Positions 6,801-15,203 of a DNA stretch of 64,000 nt are shown here, piece after piece. The number at the start of each line of letters is the position of its first letter. Within the stretch, counting starts at the first letter, position 1. The DNA comes from JADCRZ01 sp037718865. Its GTDB lineage: Bacteria > Bacteroidota > Bacteroidia > Chitinophagales > Chitinophagaceae. The notes beneath the pieces are model-generated. The model was given only the letters and a program-made list of their open reading frames with translations. It was not told the origin of the DNA and made no database searches. The position numbers and the translations under genes were made by a program. The stretch spans positions 1 through 64,000 of the forward strand of contig JBBJMP010000021.1 in the NCBI GenBank assembly GCA_037718865.1, written 5' to 3'.

Positions 6801-8516
6801 TTACCAGAATCTTACATAGATCAGGGTTATAATCAAAAGCGTAACTACGATCATGGCCAATATGGTTGGACTAACCCGGAACATTTTCTTATCGAGCTCG
6901 AATGCGTTCGGATTAATTTTCGGTCCCGCCAAGCTCATTCCTATCATTACAAGCATGGTAAAAACAAATGACCAGCCCATACAGATAAGAAAAGGTATTT
7001 CCCAGACCATTTTGCCTTCGCGTTCAACCTCAAAAGCAGTGTACATGAGGTTTTCATGACCAAACCACTCGGGAGCAAAATTGTTGAAAACCACCGATAA
7101 AACAAAACCGGTTATTATTCCTGCAATGGCAGCGGCACCGGTCGTCCGTTTCCAGAACATACCCAGTATGAACATGGAAAAAATTCCGGGACTGATAAAT
7201 CCGGTATATTTTTGAATGAAGGTAAATCCCCCTTCGCCACCGATTCCCAATAGGTCTTCCCACGTTAAAATAATGGACACTACCATAGCAACAAGAATGG
7301 TTATCCGACCGGTCCAAACCAGATGCCGTTCTGTTGCTTCACGTTTTATGTATTTCTTATAGATGTCCAGCGTGAATATAGTTGATATGCTGTTTGCTTT
7401 CCCGGCAAGGGAGGCCACAATAGCAGCAGTAAGAGCGGCTACGGAAAGACCTTTCATCCCTGTAGGTAAAAATCCTAAAATGGCGGAATAAGCATTATCT
7501 GCATTGAAATTACCTCCTGGCGCCATTTCTGTTTGCAGCGATCCGTTTTTATGAAGCACAAAGGCTGCAATGCCGGGAAGCATGACAATAATCGGCATCA
7601 TGAGTTTCAGTAAACCTGCAAACAAAATTCCGGTTCTTGCGGTGTTAAGGTCTGCGCCAAGTGCACGTTGGGTAATGTATTGGTTACATCCCCAGTAATT
7701 CAAATTTACTACCCACTGACCGGCGAAATACATGGCAATACCAGGCAGCATCAGGTAGTTTTTTATTTCGCTCTGAGAGGCATTCGGTCCGGGCTTATCC
7801 AGCATCATATGAAAATGTTCCGGCGAATCCTTCATCATGGCAGAAAGTCCTCCCCAGATATCATTGCCCAATCCAAATTTCTGACTTACCATTGTTAGGG
7901 CAATATAGGTAGTTGCCAGACCTCCTATGATCAGAACAACCACCTGTATTACATCCGTATACCCGATTACTTTCATACCTCCCAGGGTAATCACCAAAGC
8001 AAACGCTGCCAGTCCTATCACAATGAGGTGAAAATACTGCCCTCCTCCGAGATTATTAATAGCTACAGCACCCAGGTATAATATAGACGTAAGGTTCACC
8101 AATACATACAGGAACAGCCAGAATATAGCCATGATAAGAGCCACTGCCTCGTTATACCTTGTCTTTAAAAACTGGGGCATGGTAAAGATCTTGTTCTTCA
8201 GGTAAACCGGTATGAACCAAACGGCCACAATAATAAGTGCTATTGCAGCAATCCATTCATAGGCTGCAACGCCAATGCCTACCAGGAATCCGTTTCCGCT
8301 CATGCCAATAAATTGTTCGGCTGAAATATTGGATGCAATAAGAGAGGCTCCAATAGCCCACCAGGTTAAAGAACCCTCGGCCAGAAAAAAGTCCTTGGTA
8401 TCGGTAGACGCTTTCTTTTTGCGGCGATAAATGTAGATACCATAAGTAGAAACGATAATGAAATAAACAATAAAAATCATGTAATCGATAGAAGCCAGTT
8501 TACTATTCATAAGCAA
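6801..8516 (-). CDS. Sodium/solute symporter (SSS family), probable arabinose transporter
   Basis: 571 residues, strongly hydrophobic, with about 14 predicted membrane helices. The first is IDYMIFIVYFIIVSTYGIYIY, and the SSS signature ASNISAEQFIGMSGNGF follows TM2. The family couples Na+ influx to uptake of sugars and other solutes (vSGLT type, LeuT fold). It is the last gene of the araR-B-D-A cluster, 89 nt after araA and ahead of a terminator, which makes L-arabinose or an arabinose-containing sugar the likely substrate (inference). Confidence 0.9.
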   Translation of the reverse strand: MLMNSKLASIDYMIFIVYFIIVSTYGIYIYRRKKKASTDTKDFFLAEGSLTWWAIGASLIASNISAEQFIGMSGNGFLVGIGVAAYEWIAAIALIIVAVWFIPVYLKNKIFTMPQFLKTRYNEAVALIMAIFWLFLYVLVNLTSILYLGAVAINNLGGGQYFHLIVIGLAAFALVITLGGMKVIGYTDVIQVVVLIIGGLATTYIALTMVSQKFGLGNDIWGGLSAMMKDSPEHFHMMLDKPGPNASQSEIKNYLMLPGIAMYFAGQWVVNLNYWGCNQYITQRALGADLNTARTGILFAGLLKLMMPIIVMLPGIAAFVLHKNGSLQTEMAPGGNFNADNAYSAILGFLPTGMKGLSVAALTAAIVASLAGKANSISTIFTLDIYKKYIKREATERHLVWTGRITILVAMVVSIILTWEDLLGIGGEGGFTFIQKYTGFISPGIFSMFILGMFWKRTTGAAAIAGIITGFVLSVVFNNFAPEWFGHENLMYTAFEVEREGKMVWEIPFLICMGWSFVFTMLVMIGMSLAGPKINPNAFELDKKMFRVSPTILAMIVVTLLIITLIYVRFW

Positions 8517-8605
8517 TGATCGTTTAAGGAATTGGTTACAGAACTAGATACAGATAGGGTTACTAAAATAGTACATATTTATATTAAGATGGTGTGGCTA
8601 GTTAT

Positions 8606-10108
8606 TTATTTGTTGTATTCGTGGTAATACAAATCGTTCCAGCGTAGTTCATTTTTAAATTGATAGAGATTGGTATCCCTGCCAATTAAAACAAATTCAA
8701 CACCTGCCATTTCAGCAAAATCCTGTATAAATTCAGCGCTAAGATTCTGGCTGTAACACGAATGGTGCGCTCCTCCTGCGAGGATCCACGCAGCGCAGGC
8801 GGTTTTCATATCAGGTAATGGTTTCCATAATACCCGTGCTACCGATAACTTTGGAAGGTTGAACTCCGGGTTAACCGCTTCCACTTCATTGACCAGGATC
8901 CTGAAACGGTTTCCCATATCCACTACCGAAACATTTATTGCTGAACAGGCAGCTGAATCAAAGACAAGGCGAACCGGGTCTGCCTTACCGCCAATTCCCA
9001 GTGGATGGATCTCGCAGGATGGTTTATTGATAGCGATCGATTCGCAGATCTCCAACATGTGGGAACCAAGTATTTGGGAATTGGCCGGATCAAAATGATA
9101 CGTATAGTCTTCCATAAAAGAGTTCCCGCCTTTCAGGCCTTCGCCCATCACTTTCATGGTATGCACCAGCGCAGAGGTCTTCCAGTCGCCTTCTCCGCCA
9201 AAGCCGTAACCTTCATTCATCAGCCTTTGCACGGCAATACCCGGCAACTGGCCGATGCCGTGGAGGTCTTCAAAAGTGTCGGTAAAGGCAGTGAAGTTAC
9301 CAGCCTCTAAGAAATGTCGCAGACCGATCTCTATTTTTGCCGCTTCACGTAAAGAACCGTGCCTTTCTCTTCCTTTGCGCAGTGATTCCATCACCGAATA
9401 CGAGTCTTCATAATCCTGGACGGTGATATCAATTTCCCTGTCGCTTACTTCGTTGATCACCTTTACAACGTCACCCATGCCATAACCATTTACCGAGTAG
9501 CCAAAAACCAGCTCGGCTTCTACTTTATCTCCTTCCGTAACCGCAACATACCGCATGTTGTCTCCAAACCTGGCCAGCCTTGCCCGGTTGGAATCGTACC
9601 ATGCGCCGGCAGCGCGTGACCAGACACCCAGTTGACGCGCCGTTTGCTCGTCCTGCCAAAACCCTACCACTACCTTTCGGTTCATCCGCATTCTTGACAG
9701 GATAAAGCCGAACTCCCGGTCGCCGTGTGCACTCTGGTTTAGATTCATGAAATCCATGTCTATTTCAGACCATGGTATATCCCGGTTAAATTGTGTATTC
9801 AGCTGCACCAGCGGTTTTTGCAGCGCTTTCAGTCCGCCAATCCACATCTTGGCCGGAGAAAATGTATGCATCCATGCAATAATTCCTATACAATTGATGG
9901 CTGTATTTGCTTCCTGACAAATTTTATATATCTCTTCGGTGGTTTTAACCACAGGTTTGAAGATGATCTTTACGGGGATCGATGATGCAGTGTCGAAATA
10001 GTTAGTGATGATCTGGGAATTGGCGGCAACCTGTTTCAACGTTTCTTCGCCGTACAGATGCTGGCTGCCTGTTACAAACCAGGCTTCGAGTTGGCTGAGT
10101 TTTATCAT
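8606..10108 (-). CDS. araA: L-arabinose isomerase
   Basis: 500 residues, the usual AraA length. It interconverts L-arabinose and L-ribulose in the cytoplasm using Mn2+. The metal and catalytic residues are visible: Glu in GFGGEGDWK, Glu in FMEDYTYHF, His in LGSHMLE and His in GGAHHSC. The start MIKLSQLEAWFVTGSQHLYG matches the family. It is the fourth gene of the operon. The 120 nt before it (toward araD) hold a long periodic inverted repeat that could affect mRNA stability or araA expression. Confidence 0.97.
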   Translation of the reverse strand: MIKLSQLEAWFVTGSQHLYGEETLKQVAANSQIITNYFDTASSIPVKIIFKPVVKTTEEIYKICQEANTAINCIGIIAWMHTFSPAKMWIGGLKALQKPLVQLNTQFNRDIPWSEIDMDFMNLNQSAHGDREFGFILSRMRMNRKVVVGFWQDEQTARQLGVWSRAAGAWYDSNRARLARFGDNMRYVAVTEGDKVEAELVFGYSVNGYGMGDVVKVINEVSDREIDITVQDYEDSYSVMESLRKGRERHGSLREAAKIEIGLRHFLEAGNFTAFTDTFEDLHGIGQLPGIAVQRLMNEGYGFGGEGDWKTSALVHTMKVMGEGLKGGNSFMEDYTYHFDPANSQILGSHMLEICESIAINKPSCEIHPLGIGGKADPVRLVFDSAACSAINVSVVDMGNRFRILVNEVEAVNPEFNLPKLSVARVLWKPLPDMKTACAAWILAGGAHHSCYSQNLSAEFIQDFAEMAGVEFVLIGRDTNLYQFKNELRWNDLYYHEYNK

Positions 10109-10112
10109 CGGG

Positions 10113-10226
10113 GTTTTAAGTTTAAAAGTTCAGGGTTCGTAGTTCAAGGTTCGGATTTGATGTTTAGGCCCAAGGGATAACTGACTAACAACAACGTTTA
10201 ACCTTGAACCTTGAACCCCGAACCTT
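10113..10226. repeat. Heptad-periodic inverted repeat between araD and araA
   Basis: The left arm (10113-10154) reads as six 7-mers: GTTTTAA, GTTTAAA, AGTTCAG, GGTTCGT, AGTTCAA, GGTTCGG. The right arm (10201-10226) reads ACCTTGA, ACCTTGA, ACCCCGA, ACCTT. The arms are roughly complementary over about 28 nt and enclose a 46-nt core unrelated to them. The element fills nearly the whole araD-araA gap. Confidence 0.85.
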
Positions 10227-10228
10227 CT

Positions 10229-10927
10229 CTATTGTCCATAATAAGAATCCGGTCCGTGTTTTCTCTCGTAATGTTTACGGATGATTGCATCCTTGAGCCG
10301 TGGAGCATCGGCCCGTATCTGTTCCGTCAAATAAGCCATTTGTGCAATGGCTTCCAGTACAGAACTGTTGTAAACAGCTTTATCTGCCGTTTTACCCCAG
10401 GTAAACGGCGCATGGTTACCTACCAATATCATCTCCACTTCTTCATAGCTCATCCCCCTTTGCTGTAAACAGTTCAGTATCTGGAAGCCTGTTTCATATT
10501 CATAATCGCCTTCAATCATGTTATCATCCATGGGCGGAGCACAGGGAATGTTTACTGTATTATGGTCAGCATGGGTGGTTCCGTACAGCGGGATGTCTCT
10601 TTGGGACTGGGCCCAGGCCGTGGCATACATAGAATGTGTGTGTACAATGCCACCAATTTTTTCCCAATGCCTGTACAATACAGCATGTGTTTTTGTGTCT
10701 GAGGAAGGGCGCAAACTTCCTTCAACAGTGTTCCCTTCCAGGTCAACAATTACCATCTTATCAGCAGATAGTTCTTCGTATGGAACGCCGCTTGGTTTTA
10801 TGGCAAATACACCCAACGACCTGTCGATCGTGCTTACATTTCCAAAGGTAAAGATCACCAGGCCTAGTCTGGGTAATTGCATGTTTGCGTGGTGGGCCTC
10901 CCGCTTTAAACTTTCATACTTACTCAT
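10229..10927 (-). CDS. araD: L-ribulose-5-phosphate 4-epimerase
   Basis: 232 residues, class II aldolase/AraD fold. It converts L-ribulose 5-phosphate to D-xylulose 5-phosphate, which feeds the pentose phosphate pathway. Visible signatures: GNVSTIDR near the N-terminus, KPSGVPYEEL (phosphate and substrate binding) and the zinc-binding HTHSMYATAWA, with further His residues in GTTHADH and VGNHAPF. It starts at MSKYESLKREAHHANMQL and lies 62 nt downstream of araB. Confidence 0.96.
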   Translation of the reverse strand: MSKYESLKREAHHANMQLPRLGLVIFTFGNVSTIDRSLGVFAIKPSGVPYEELSADKMVIVDLEGNTVEGSLRPSSDTKTHAVLYRHWEKIGGIVHTHSMYATAWAQSQRDIPLYGTTHADHNTVNIPCAPPMDDNMIEGDYEYETGFQILNCLQQRGMSYEEVEMILVGNHAPFTWGKTADKAVYNSSVLEAIAQMAYLTEQIRADAPRLKDAIIRKHYERKHGPDSYYGQ

Positions 10928-10989
10928 TGGAAGGTTGGTTGAACGATGAAAATCTTGTTGCCATTTGCCCGGGTGATAATTAACGACAA

Positions 10990-12672
10990 TCAGTGATGAT
11001 TAGCCGAAATTGCTTCGATGCATTTCCCCAGGGAAGTGTATAGCCTGTAACGTTTCGCATATAGGTCAACGTTCTGCTGCCGGGGGAGGTATTCTGTATC
11101 AAAGCCCTGGCCCATTGCAGCCATGGCATCCTCCACTTTTGAATAAAGACCCGCAGCTGTAGCTGCAAACATAGCAGCCCCCAGTGCACAGGTTTGTTCA
11201 GATTTATGAATACGTATAGGCATATTGATCACGTCGGCCATTACCTGCATAATATAGGGAGATTTTTTTGCTACTCCTCCCAGTCCTATCAGGCCTTTCA
11301 CCGGAACCCCTTCTTCATTAAACCGGTCTACTATTTTTTTTGCGCCGAAACAGGTTGCTTCAATGACTGCCCTGAAAATCCTTGGAGCGTCGCTGCCTAA
11401 CCCAAGTCCGCTTAGGGCGCCTTTGAGTTCCTGGTTGGCATCAGGAGTACGCCGTCCATTGAACCAGTCAATAGCCAGTTCGGTCCTTTCATCAACAGGC
11501 AACAGCGCAGCCTGACGGCTCAGTTCCGGTATGATGTTACTTACGGTTTCTTCTATTGCCAAAGTAATCTGGTCGGTACTTAAAACGGTAGACTGGGCCA
11601 GCAGGTTTTGCAAGGGCCAGGCCAGCACGTTCTTAAACCAGGCATAAGCATCGCCAAAGGCTGACTGGCCGGCTTCTAATCCAACCATACCGGGAATGAT
11701 GGATCCGTTTACCTGGCCGCAGATTCCTTTCACGAGTTTGCCTTGCAGATCGTGAGCGGGTACAACAAGCATATCGCAGGTGGAAGTGCCCATTACCTTA
11801 CTAAGGTGGTAAGGTTCAATTTGTCCGCCCACTGCTCCCATGTGCGCGTCAAAAGCGCCAATTCCTATAATAACTTCAGTAGACAACCCCAATCGTTCCG
11901 CCCATTCTTTACAGAGATATCCGGCCTTTTCATCAGCCGTGTACGTTTTTTTAAATAACCTTTGTGTATACCCGGTAAGTAGCGGATCAAGGGAACTGAA
12001 AAAATCATCAGGTGGCAGGCCTCCAAATGCTTCTGACCATAGAGATTTGTGACCCGCAGAACAAACGCTCCGCTTCATTTCCTGCACTTTTTTTCCACCT
12101 GTGAGCAGGAATGGAATCCAGTCACAATGTTCAACCCAGGAGTAACAGGCTTTTTGTACCTGATCGTCTTTACGAAGAATGTGTAATAATTTGGCCCAGA
12201 ACCATTCTGAGGAATAAATGCCACCTACGAACTGCAGATAATTGGTTTGAAACGATTCGGCATGTGCATTGATCTCTGCGGATTCTTTTACTGCAGTGTG
12301 ATCTTTCCATAACACAAACATGGCATTCGGATTGTTTGCAAACGACGGTAATAAACCCAGTGGGGTGCCTGATTCATCCACCGCAACCGGTGTAGATCCG
12401 GTTGTATCAATTGAAATGGCCTTTACCTGGGCTGCTGTTGCAGGCCCAGCCTGAATCAGGCACCGTTTTATGGTTTGTTCAAGCCCTTCGATATAGTCTG
12501 CAGGATGCTGCCTGAACTGGTTGGTGGCCGCATTGCAGAACAAAGCATCCTTCCACCTGGGGTAATAATACACAGAAAAAGCTATTTCCTGTCCTGTGTC
12601 CGCATTGACAATAACAGATCGGACAGAATCAGTGCCGTAATCAACCCCGATGACAAAATTTTCATTTTTCAT
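10990..12672 (-). CDS. araB: Ribulokinase (FGGY family)
   Basis: 560 residues, full length. It phosphorylates L-ribulose with ATP. The N-terminal ATPase domain starts FVIGVDYGTDSVRSVIV, followed by STPVAVDESGTPLG. The C-terminal FGGY domain has GLIGLGGVAKKSPYIMQVMAD and the ATP-contacting ALGAAMFAATAAGL. It is the second gene of the operon, 150 nt after araR. That gap contains a short inverted repeat and may hold a second promoter. Confidence 0.96.
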   Translation of the reverse strand: MKNENFVIGVDYGTDSVRSVIVNADTGQEIAFSVYYYPRWKDALFCNAATNQFRQHPADYIEGLEQTIKRCLIQAGPATAAQVKAISIDTTGSTPVAVDESGTPLGLLPSFANNPNAMFVLWKDHTAVKESAEINAHAESFQTNYLQFVGGIYSSEWFWAKLLHILRKDDQVQKACYSWVEHCDWIPFLLTGGKKVQEMKRSVCSAGHKSLWSEAFGGLPPDDFFSSLDPLLTGYTQRLFKKTYTADEKAGYLCKEWAERLGLSTEVIIGIGAFDAHMGAVGGQIEPYHLSKVMGTSTCDMLVVPAHDLQGKLVKGICGQVNGSIIPGMVGLEAGQSAFGDAYAWFKNVLAWPLQNLLAQSTVLSTDQITLAIEETVSNIIPELSRQAALLPVDERTELAIDWFNGRRTPDANQELKGALSGLGLGSDAPRIFRAVIEATCFGAKKIVDRFNEEGVPVKGLIGLGGVAKKSPYIMQVMADVINMPIRIHKSEQTCALGAAMFAATAAGLYSKVEDAMAAMGQGFDTEYLPRQQNVDLYAKRYRLYTSLGKCIEAISANHH

Positions 12673-12759
12673 ATGGAAGTCTTTGTAGCTTTTAAAGACA
12701 ATAGCAAGTTAGTTCAACGAGAAAAACGTTTGCAGATCCAGCGCTTCAGAAAAGCTCAG

Positions 12760-12784
12760 GTTATTTCAACACCTGTAAAATAAC
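12760..12784. promoter_or_regulatory. Inverted repeat in the araR-araB gap, possible operator
   Basis: GTTATTT (12760-12766) and AAATAAC (12778-12784) form a perfect 7-bp inverted repeat with an 11-nt spacer, about 90 nt upstream of araB. The spacing suits a dimeric regulator such as AraR. No Bacteroidota promoter box was identified next to it. The call rests on symmetry and position only. Confidence 0.3.
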
Positions 12785-12822
12785 TGTAATTTAAACACTC
12801 ATTAATGAAATGCTGAATTGTT

Positions 12823-13527
12823 TTACCGAAGATTCTGCGGGTTGGGGATAAAATTTAAAAAAGCATGAAATTTGCTGCTATATTTACGCTTATCTAGTTT
12901 ATAATAGAATGCTCCTCGTTTGGAGCTTAGCTTTTCCTTATCTTTTTGTTTTACCAGTAAGCCGGTGGATAATACTTTGCGGATGAAATTCCTTTTATCT
13001 ATCACGGCATCGTAAATACCCTCATAAAGGCTTTGCAACTGGGGAAGCGTAAACTTTTCAGGTAATAACTCGAAAAGAATGGGGTGAAAAGCAGCTTTAT
13101 ATTGCAGCTTTTCTTTGGCCATTTGTATAATTCTAGGATGGTCGAATATTAATGAAGGAATATTTTTAACGGGGAACCATTCAGCATGGTAATGATCACT
13201 TATTTGTGTCTGATATTTAAGAATATCAATAAGGGTAAAGTAAGCAATCGAAATGGTCCGTTCAATCGGATCCCGGTCCGGAGCACCAAAAGCATGTAAT
13301 TGTTCCATGTACATACCCTCAATGCCGGTGAGTGTAAATAATATACGTGCCACTGCCTTTTCAAAGCTTTCATCCTGCCATACAAATCCACCCATAAGGC
13401 TCCATTTTCCTTTTTCCGGTTCAAACCCGCGCCGGATTAATAATAGTTTTAATTCATGGCTATCAAAACCAAATATTATACAATCAACGGCCACTAATAC
13501 TCTGTTTTGCCCGGCGTAACGTTTCAT
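12823..13527 (-). CDS. araR: AraR-type Nudix-related transcriptional regulator of arabinose use
   Basis: 234 residues from ATG 13527 (MKRYAGQNRVLVAVD); a longer frame begins at 13617 but adds an atypical leader. The N-terminal half is a Nudix-like domain (LLLIRRGFEPEKGKWSLMGGFV) whose box is degenerate: the REUxEE stretch is replaced by ARILFTLTGI, so hydrolase activity is unlikely. The C-terminal half (TLPQLQSLYEGIYD to FIRKVLSTGLLV) resembles the winged-helix region of the Bacteroidota arabinose regulator studied in Bacteroides thetaiotaomicron, which is relieved by L-arabinose. It is the first gene of the operon and is expected to be autoregulated and to control araBDA and the symporter. 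Confidence 0.88.
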   Translation of the reverse strand: MKRYAGQNRVLVAVDCIIFGFDSHELKLLLIRRGFEPEKGKWSLMGGFVWQDESFEKAVARILFTLTGIEGMYMEQLHAFGAPDRDPIERTISIAYFTLIDILKYQTQISDHYHAEWFPVKNIPSLIFDHPRIIQMAKEKLQYKAAFHPILFELLPEKFTLPQLQSLYEGIYDAVIDKRNFIRKVLSTGLLVKQKDKEKLSSKRGAFYYKLDKRKYSSKFHAFLNFIPNPQNLR

Positions 13528-13632
13528 AAACAGTAAAGAAGGGATAGGATTACTTTTGAAGGGACTACCCGCATTATGAGCACAATATATTGAATTAGTG
13601 AAACAGGAATTCAACAAATTTTCGCATTGTTC

Positions 13633-13665
13633 AAAAAAAAGGGCCCTCTGTAGAAACAGAAGGCC
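13633..13665 (-). terminator. Terminator or attenuator hairpin in the araR leader
   Basis: On the minus strand, GGCCTTCTGT-TTCT-ACAGAGGGCC is a 10-bp stem (one G-T pair) followed by C and eight T. It is either the terminator of the aminotransferase 220 nt upstream or an attenuator: a promoter candidate lies between that gene and the hairpin, and the TGA of the mini-ORF ATG GCA AGC AAT CGT TGA directly abuts the stem. Confidence 0.8.
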
Positions 13666-13723
13666 TCAACGATTGCTTGCCATATGAAAAAAAGATAAAT
13701 GTGTATTTCGAATCTCGTTTTAA

Positions 13724-13758
13724 TCAAACATATAATTTTTATTACTTTGTTTGTTTGA
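13724..13758 (-). promoter_or_regulatory. Candidate promoter and operator of the arabinose operon
   Basis: On the minus strand TATGTTTG (13732-13725) matches the Bacteroidota -7 box TAnnTTTG. TCAAACA (13724-13730) and TGTTTGA (13752-13758) form a perfect 7-bp inverted repeat with a 21-nt spacer, one arm over the -7 box and the other near -30, a geometry suited to repression. No TTTG-type -33 box is evident. Transcription would start near 13718. Confidence 0.4.
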
Positions 13759-13885
13759 CTATGTAAAGATAAGAAAAAAAGTTATTCTCAAGAAAAAATT
13801 CATATATTATTTATTATAATTTTAAAGATCTATAATAAAACTACGCTTTTATTACAGTCTGAAGCATTAAATCAATGTTAACGAG

Positions 13886-15082
13886 TTAGTTACCAAGTGA
13901 ACTATATTCTTTTAAAGCAGCCTCTAAACAATCCATTGCCGCGTGTATGGACTCTTCATTTAAAACATAGGCTACTCTTACCTCATGCTTACCTAAACCG
14001 GGAGTGCCATAAAAACCGGTAGCCGGAGCTAGCATCAGCGTTTTGCCTTTAAAGGAAAAGTCTTCCAGTAGCCACTGGCAGAACTTGTCTGCATCATCAA
14101 TAGGAAGTTTTGCCATGGCATAGAAAGCGCCACCCGGAGTAGGGCAGAATACCCCGGGCATGGCATTTAATCTTTGCACGATCGCATTCCTGCGTAATTT
14201 ATATTCCTGTTTGGTTGTATCAAAATAATTATCAGGAAGATTAATCGCAGCTTCCCCGGCAATCTGACCATAACTGGGAGGGCTTAACCGGGCCTGGGCA
14301 AATTTAATGGCTGCATTCAGTACATCCTTGTTCCTGGTTACAAATGAACCCACCCGTGCCCCGCAGGCGCTGTATCGTTTACTGATCGTATCCATCAGGA
14401 TAACATGATCATCAGCGCCCGTCAAATGCATGGCACTGAAATGTTCACCTTCATAACAAAATTCCCGGTAGGCTTCATCTGAAAATAAAAACAGATTATG
14501 CTTAATAATCAGGTTTTTAAGTATTTCCATTTCCTGCCTGCTATAAAGATAACCAGTTGGATTGTTTGGATTACAAATCACTATAGCTTTAGTCCGCGGA
14601 GTGATCACCTTCTCAAAGTCTTCCATCGGAGGAAGGGCAAAGCCGCTTTCGATCGTCGATGTAATTGGCTTGACAATTACCCCGGCTGCAACAGCAAAGC
14701 CATTGTAATTAGCATAAAATGGTTCAGGAATAATTACTTCATCCCCGCTATCGAGGCAGCTCATGAATCCAAACTGGATGGATTCGGAACCCCCGGTGGT
14801 AACAATGATCTGCTGATAATCCACCATGATTCCTGCTTTCCGGTAGTAATGCACCATTTTTTTTCGGTAACTTTCATTTCCAGCACTATGGCTGTATTCA
14901 AGAACGGCAAAGTCAGCATTCCGCACGGCATCAAGCACCAGTTTAGGCGTTTCTATATCAGGCTGACCGATGTTAAGGTGATATACTTTTATTCCTTTCT
15001 TTTTTGCAGCTTCAGCATAAGGAACTAATTTTCTGATCGGGGAAGGTGGCATCATATGGCCACGATTACTGATTTTAAGCAT
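13886..15082 (-). CDS. Class I/II pyridoxal-phosphate aminotransferase (aspartate aminotransferase-like)
   Basis: 398 residues. PLP-enzyme landmarks in order: MPPSPIRKLVPYAEAAKK near the start, NIGQPDIETP, TTGGSESIQFGF, ICNPNNPTGYLYS (cofactor-binding Asn), FSDEAYREF (Asp/Tyr), the Schiff-base Lys in DTISKRYSACGARVG, and the substrate-carboxylate Arg in HEVRVAY near the C-terminus. It transfers amino groups between an amino acid and 2-oxoglutarate in the cytosol; the exact amino acid cannot be fixed. It is a single gene on the minus strand. Confidence 0.92.
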   Translation of the reverse strand: MLKISNRGHMMPPSPIRKLVPYAEAAKKKGIKVYHLNIGQPDIETPKLVLDAVRNADFAVLEYSHSAGNESYRKKMVHYYRKAGIMVDYQQIIVTTGGSESIQFGFMSCLDSGDEVIIPEPFYANYNGFAVAAGVIVKPITSTIESGFALPPMEDFEKVITPRTKAIVICNPNNPTGYLYSRQEMEILKNLIIKHNLFLFSDEAYREFCYEGEHFSAMHLTGADDHVILMDTISKRYSACGARVGSFVTRNKDVLNAAIKFAQARLSPPSYGQIAGEAAINLPDNYFDTTKQEYKLRRNAIVQRLNAMPGVFCPTPGGAFYAMAKLPIDDADKFCQWLLEDFSFKGKTLMLAPATGFYGTPGLGKHEVRVAYVLNEESIHAAMDCLEAALKEYSSLGN

Positions 15083-15203
15083 ACTACAAAACTATAACAC
15101 CCGGTTCAACTTTGTATCAAAATTGCCTAAATAAGCAGGGTGCAAGCAAATGGCCTTTATTGCCTACCGGGTTTAGTCTGCTTCATTTGTTAATTCAAGC
15201 GTA

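Larger units (their letters stand above)
13528..13885. other. Leader and promoter region of the arabinose operon
   Basis: A 358-nt stretch without a protein gene of normal size. It contains a terminator-like hairpin (13633-13665), a possible five-codon leader ORF (13666-13683, MASNR then stop) and an inverted repeat overlapping a TAnnTTTG-like box (13724-13758). The remainder is AT-rich with nothing recognised. Confidence 0.6.

Noticed and set aside
13633..13665. Hairpin taken as a terminator for a plus-strand gene
   Set aside because: There is no plus-strand gene upstream and the T tract is only on the minus strand.
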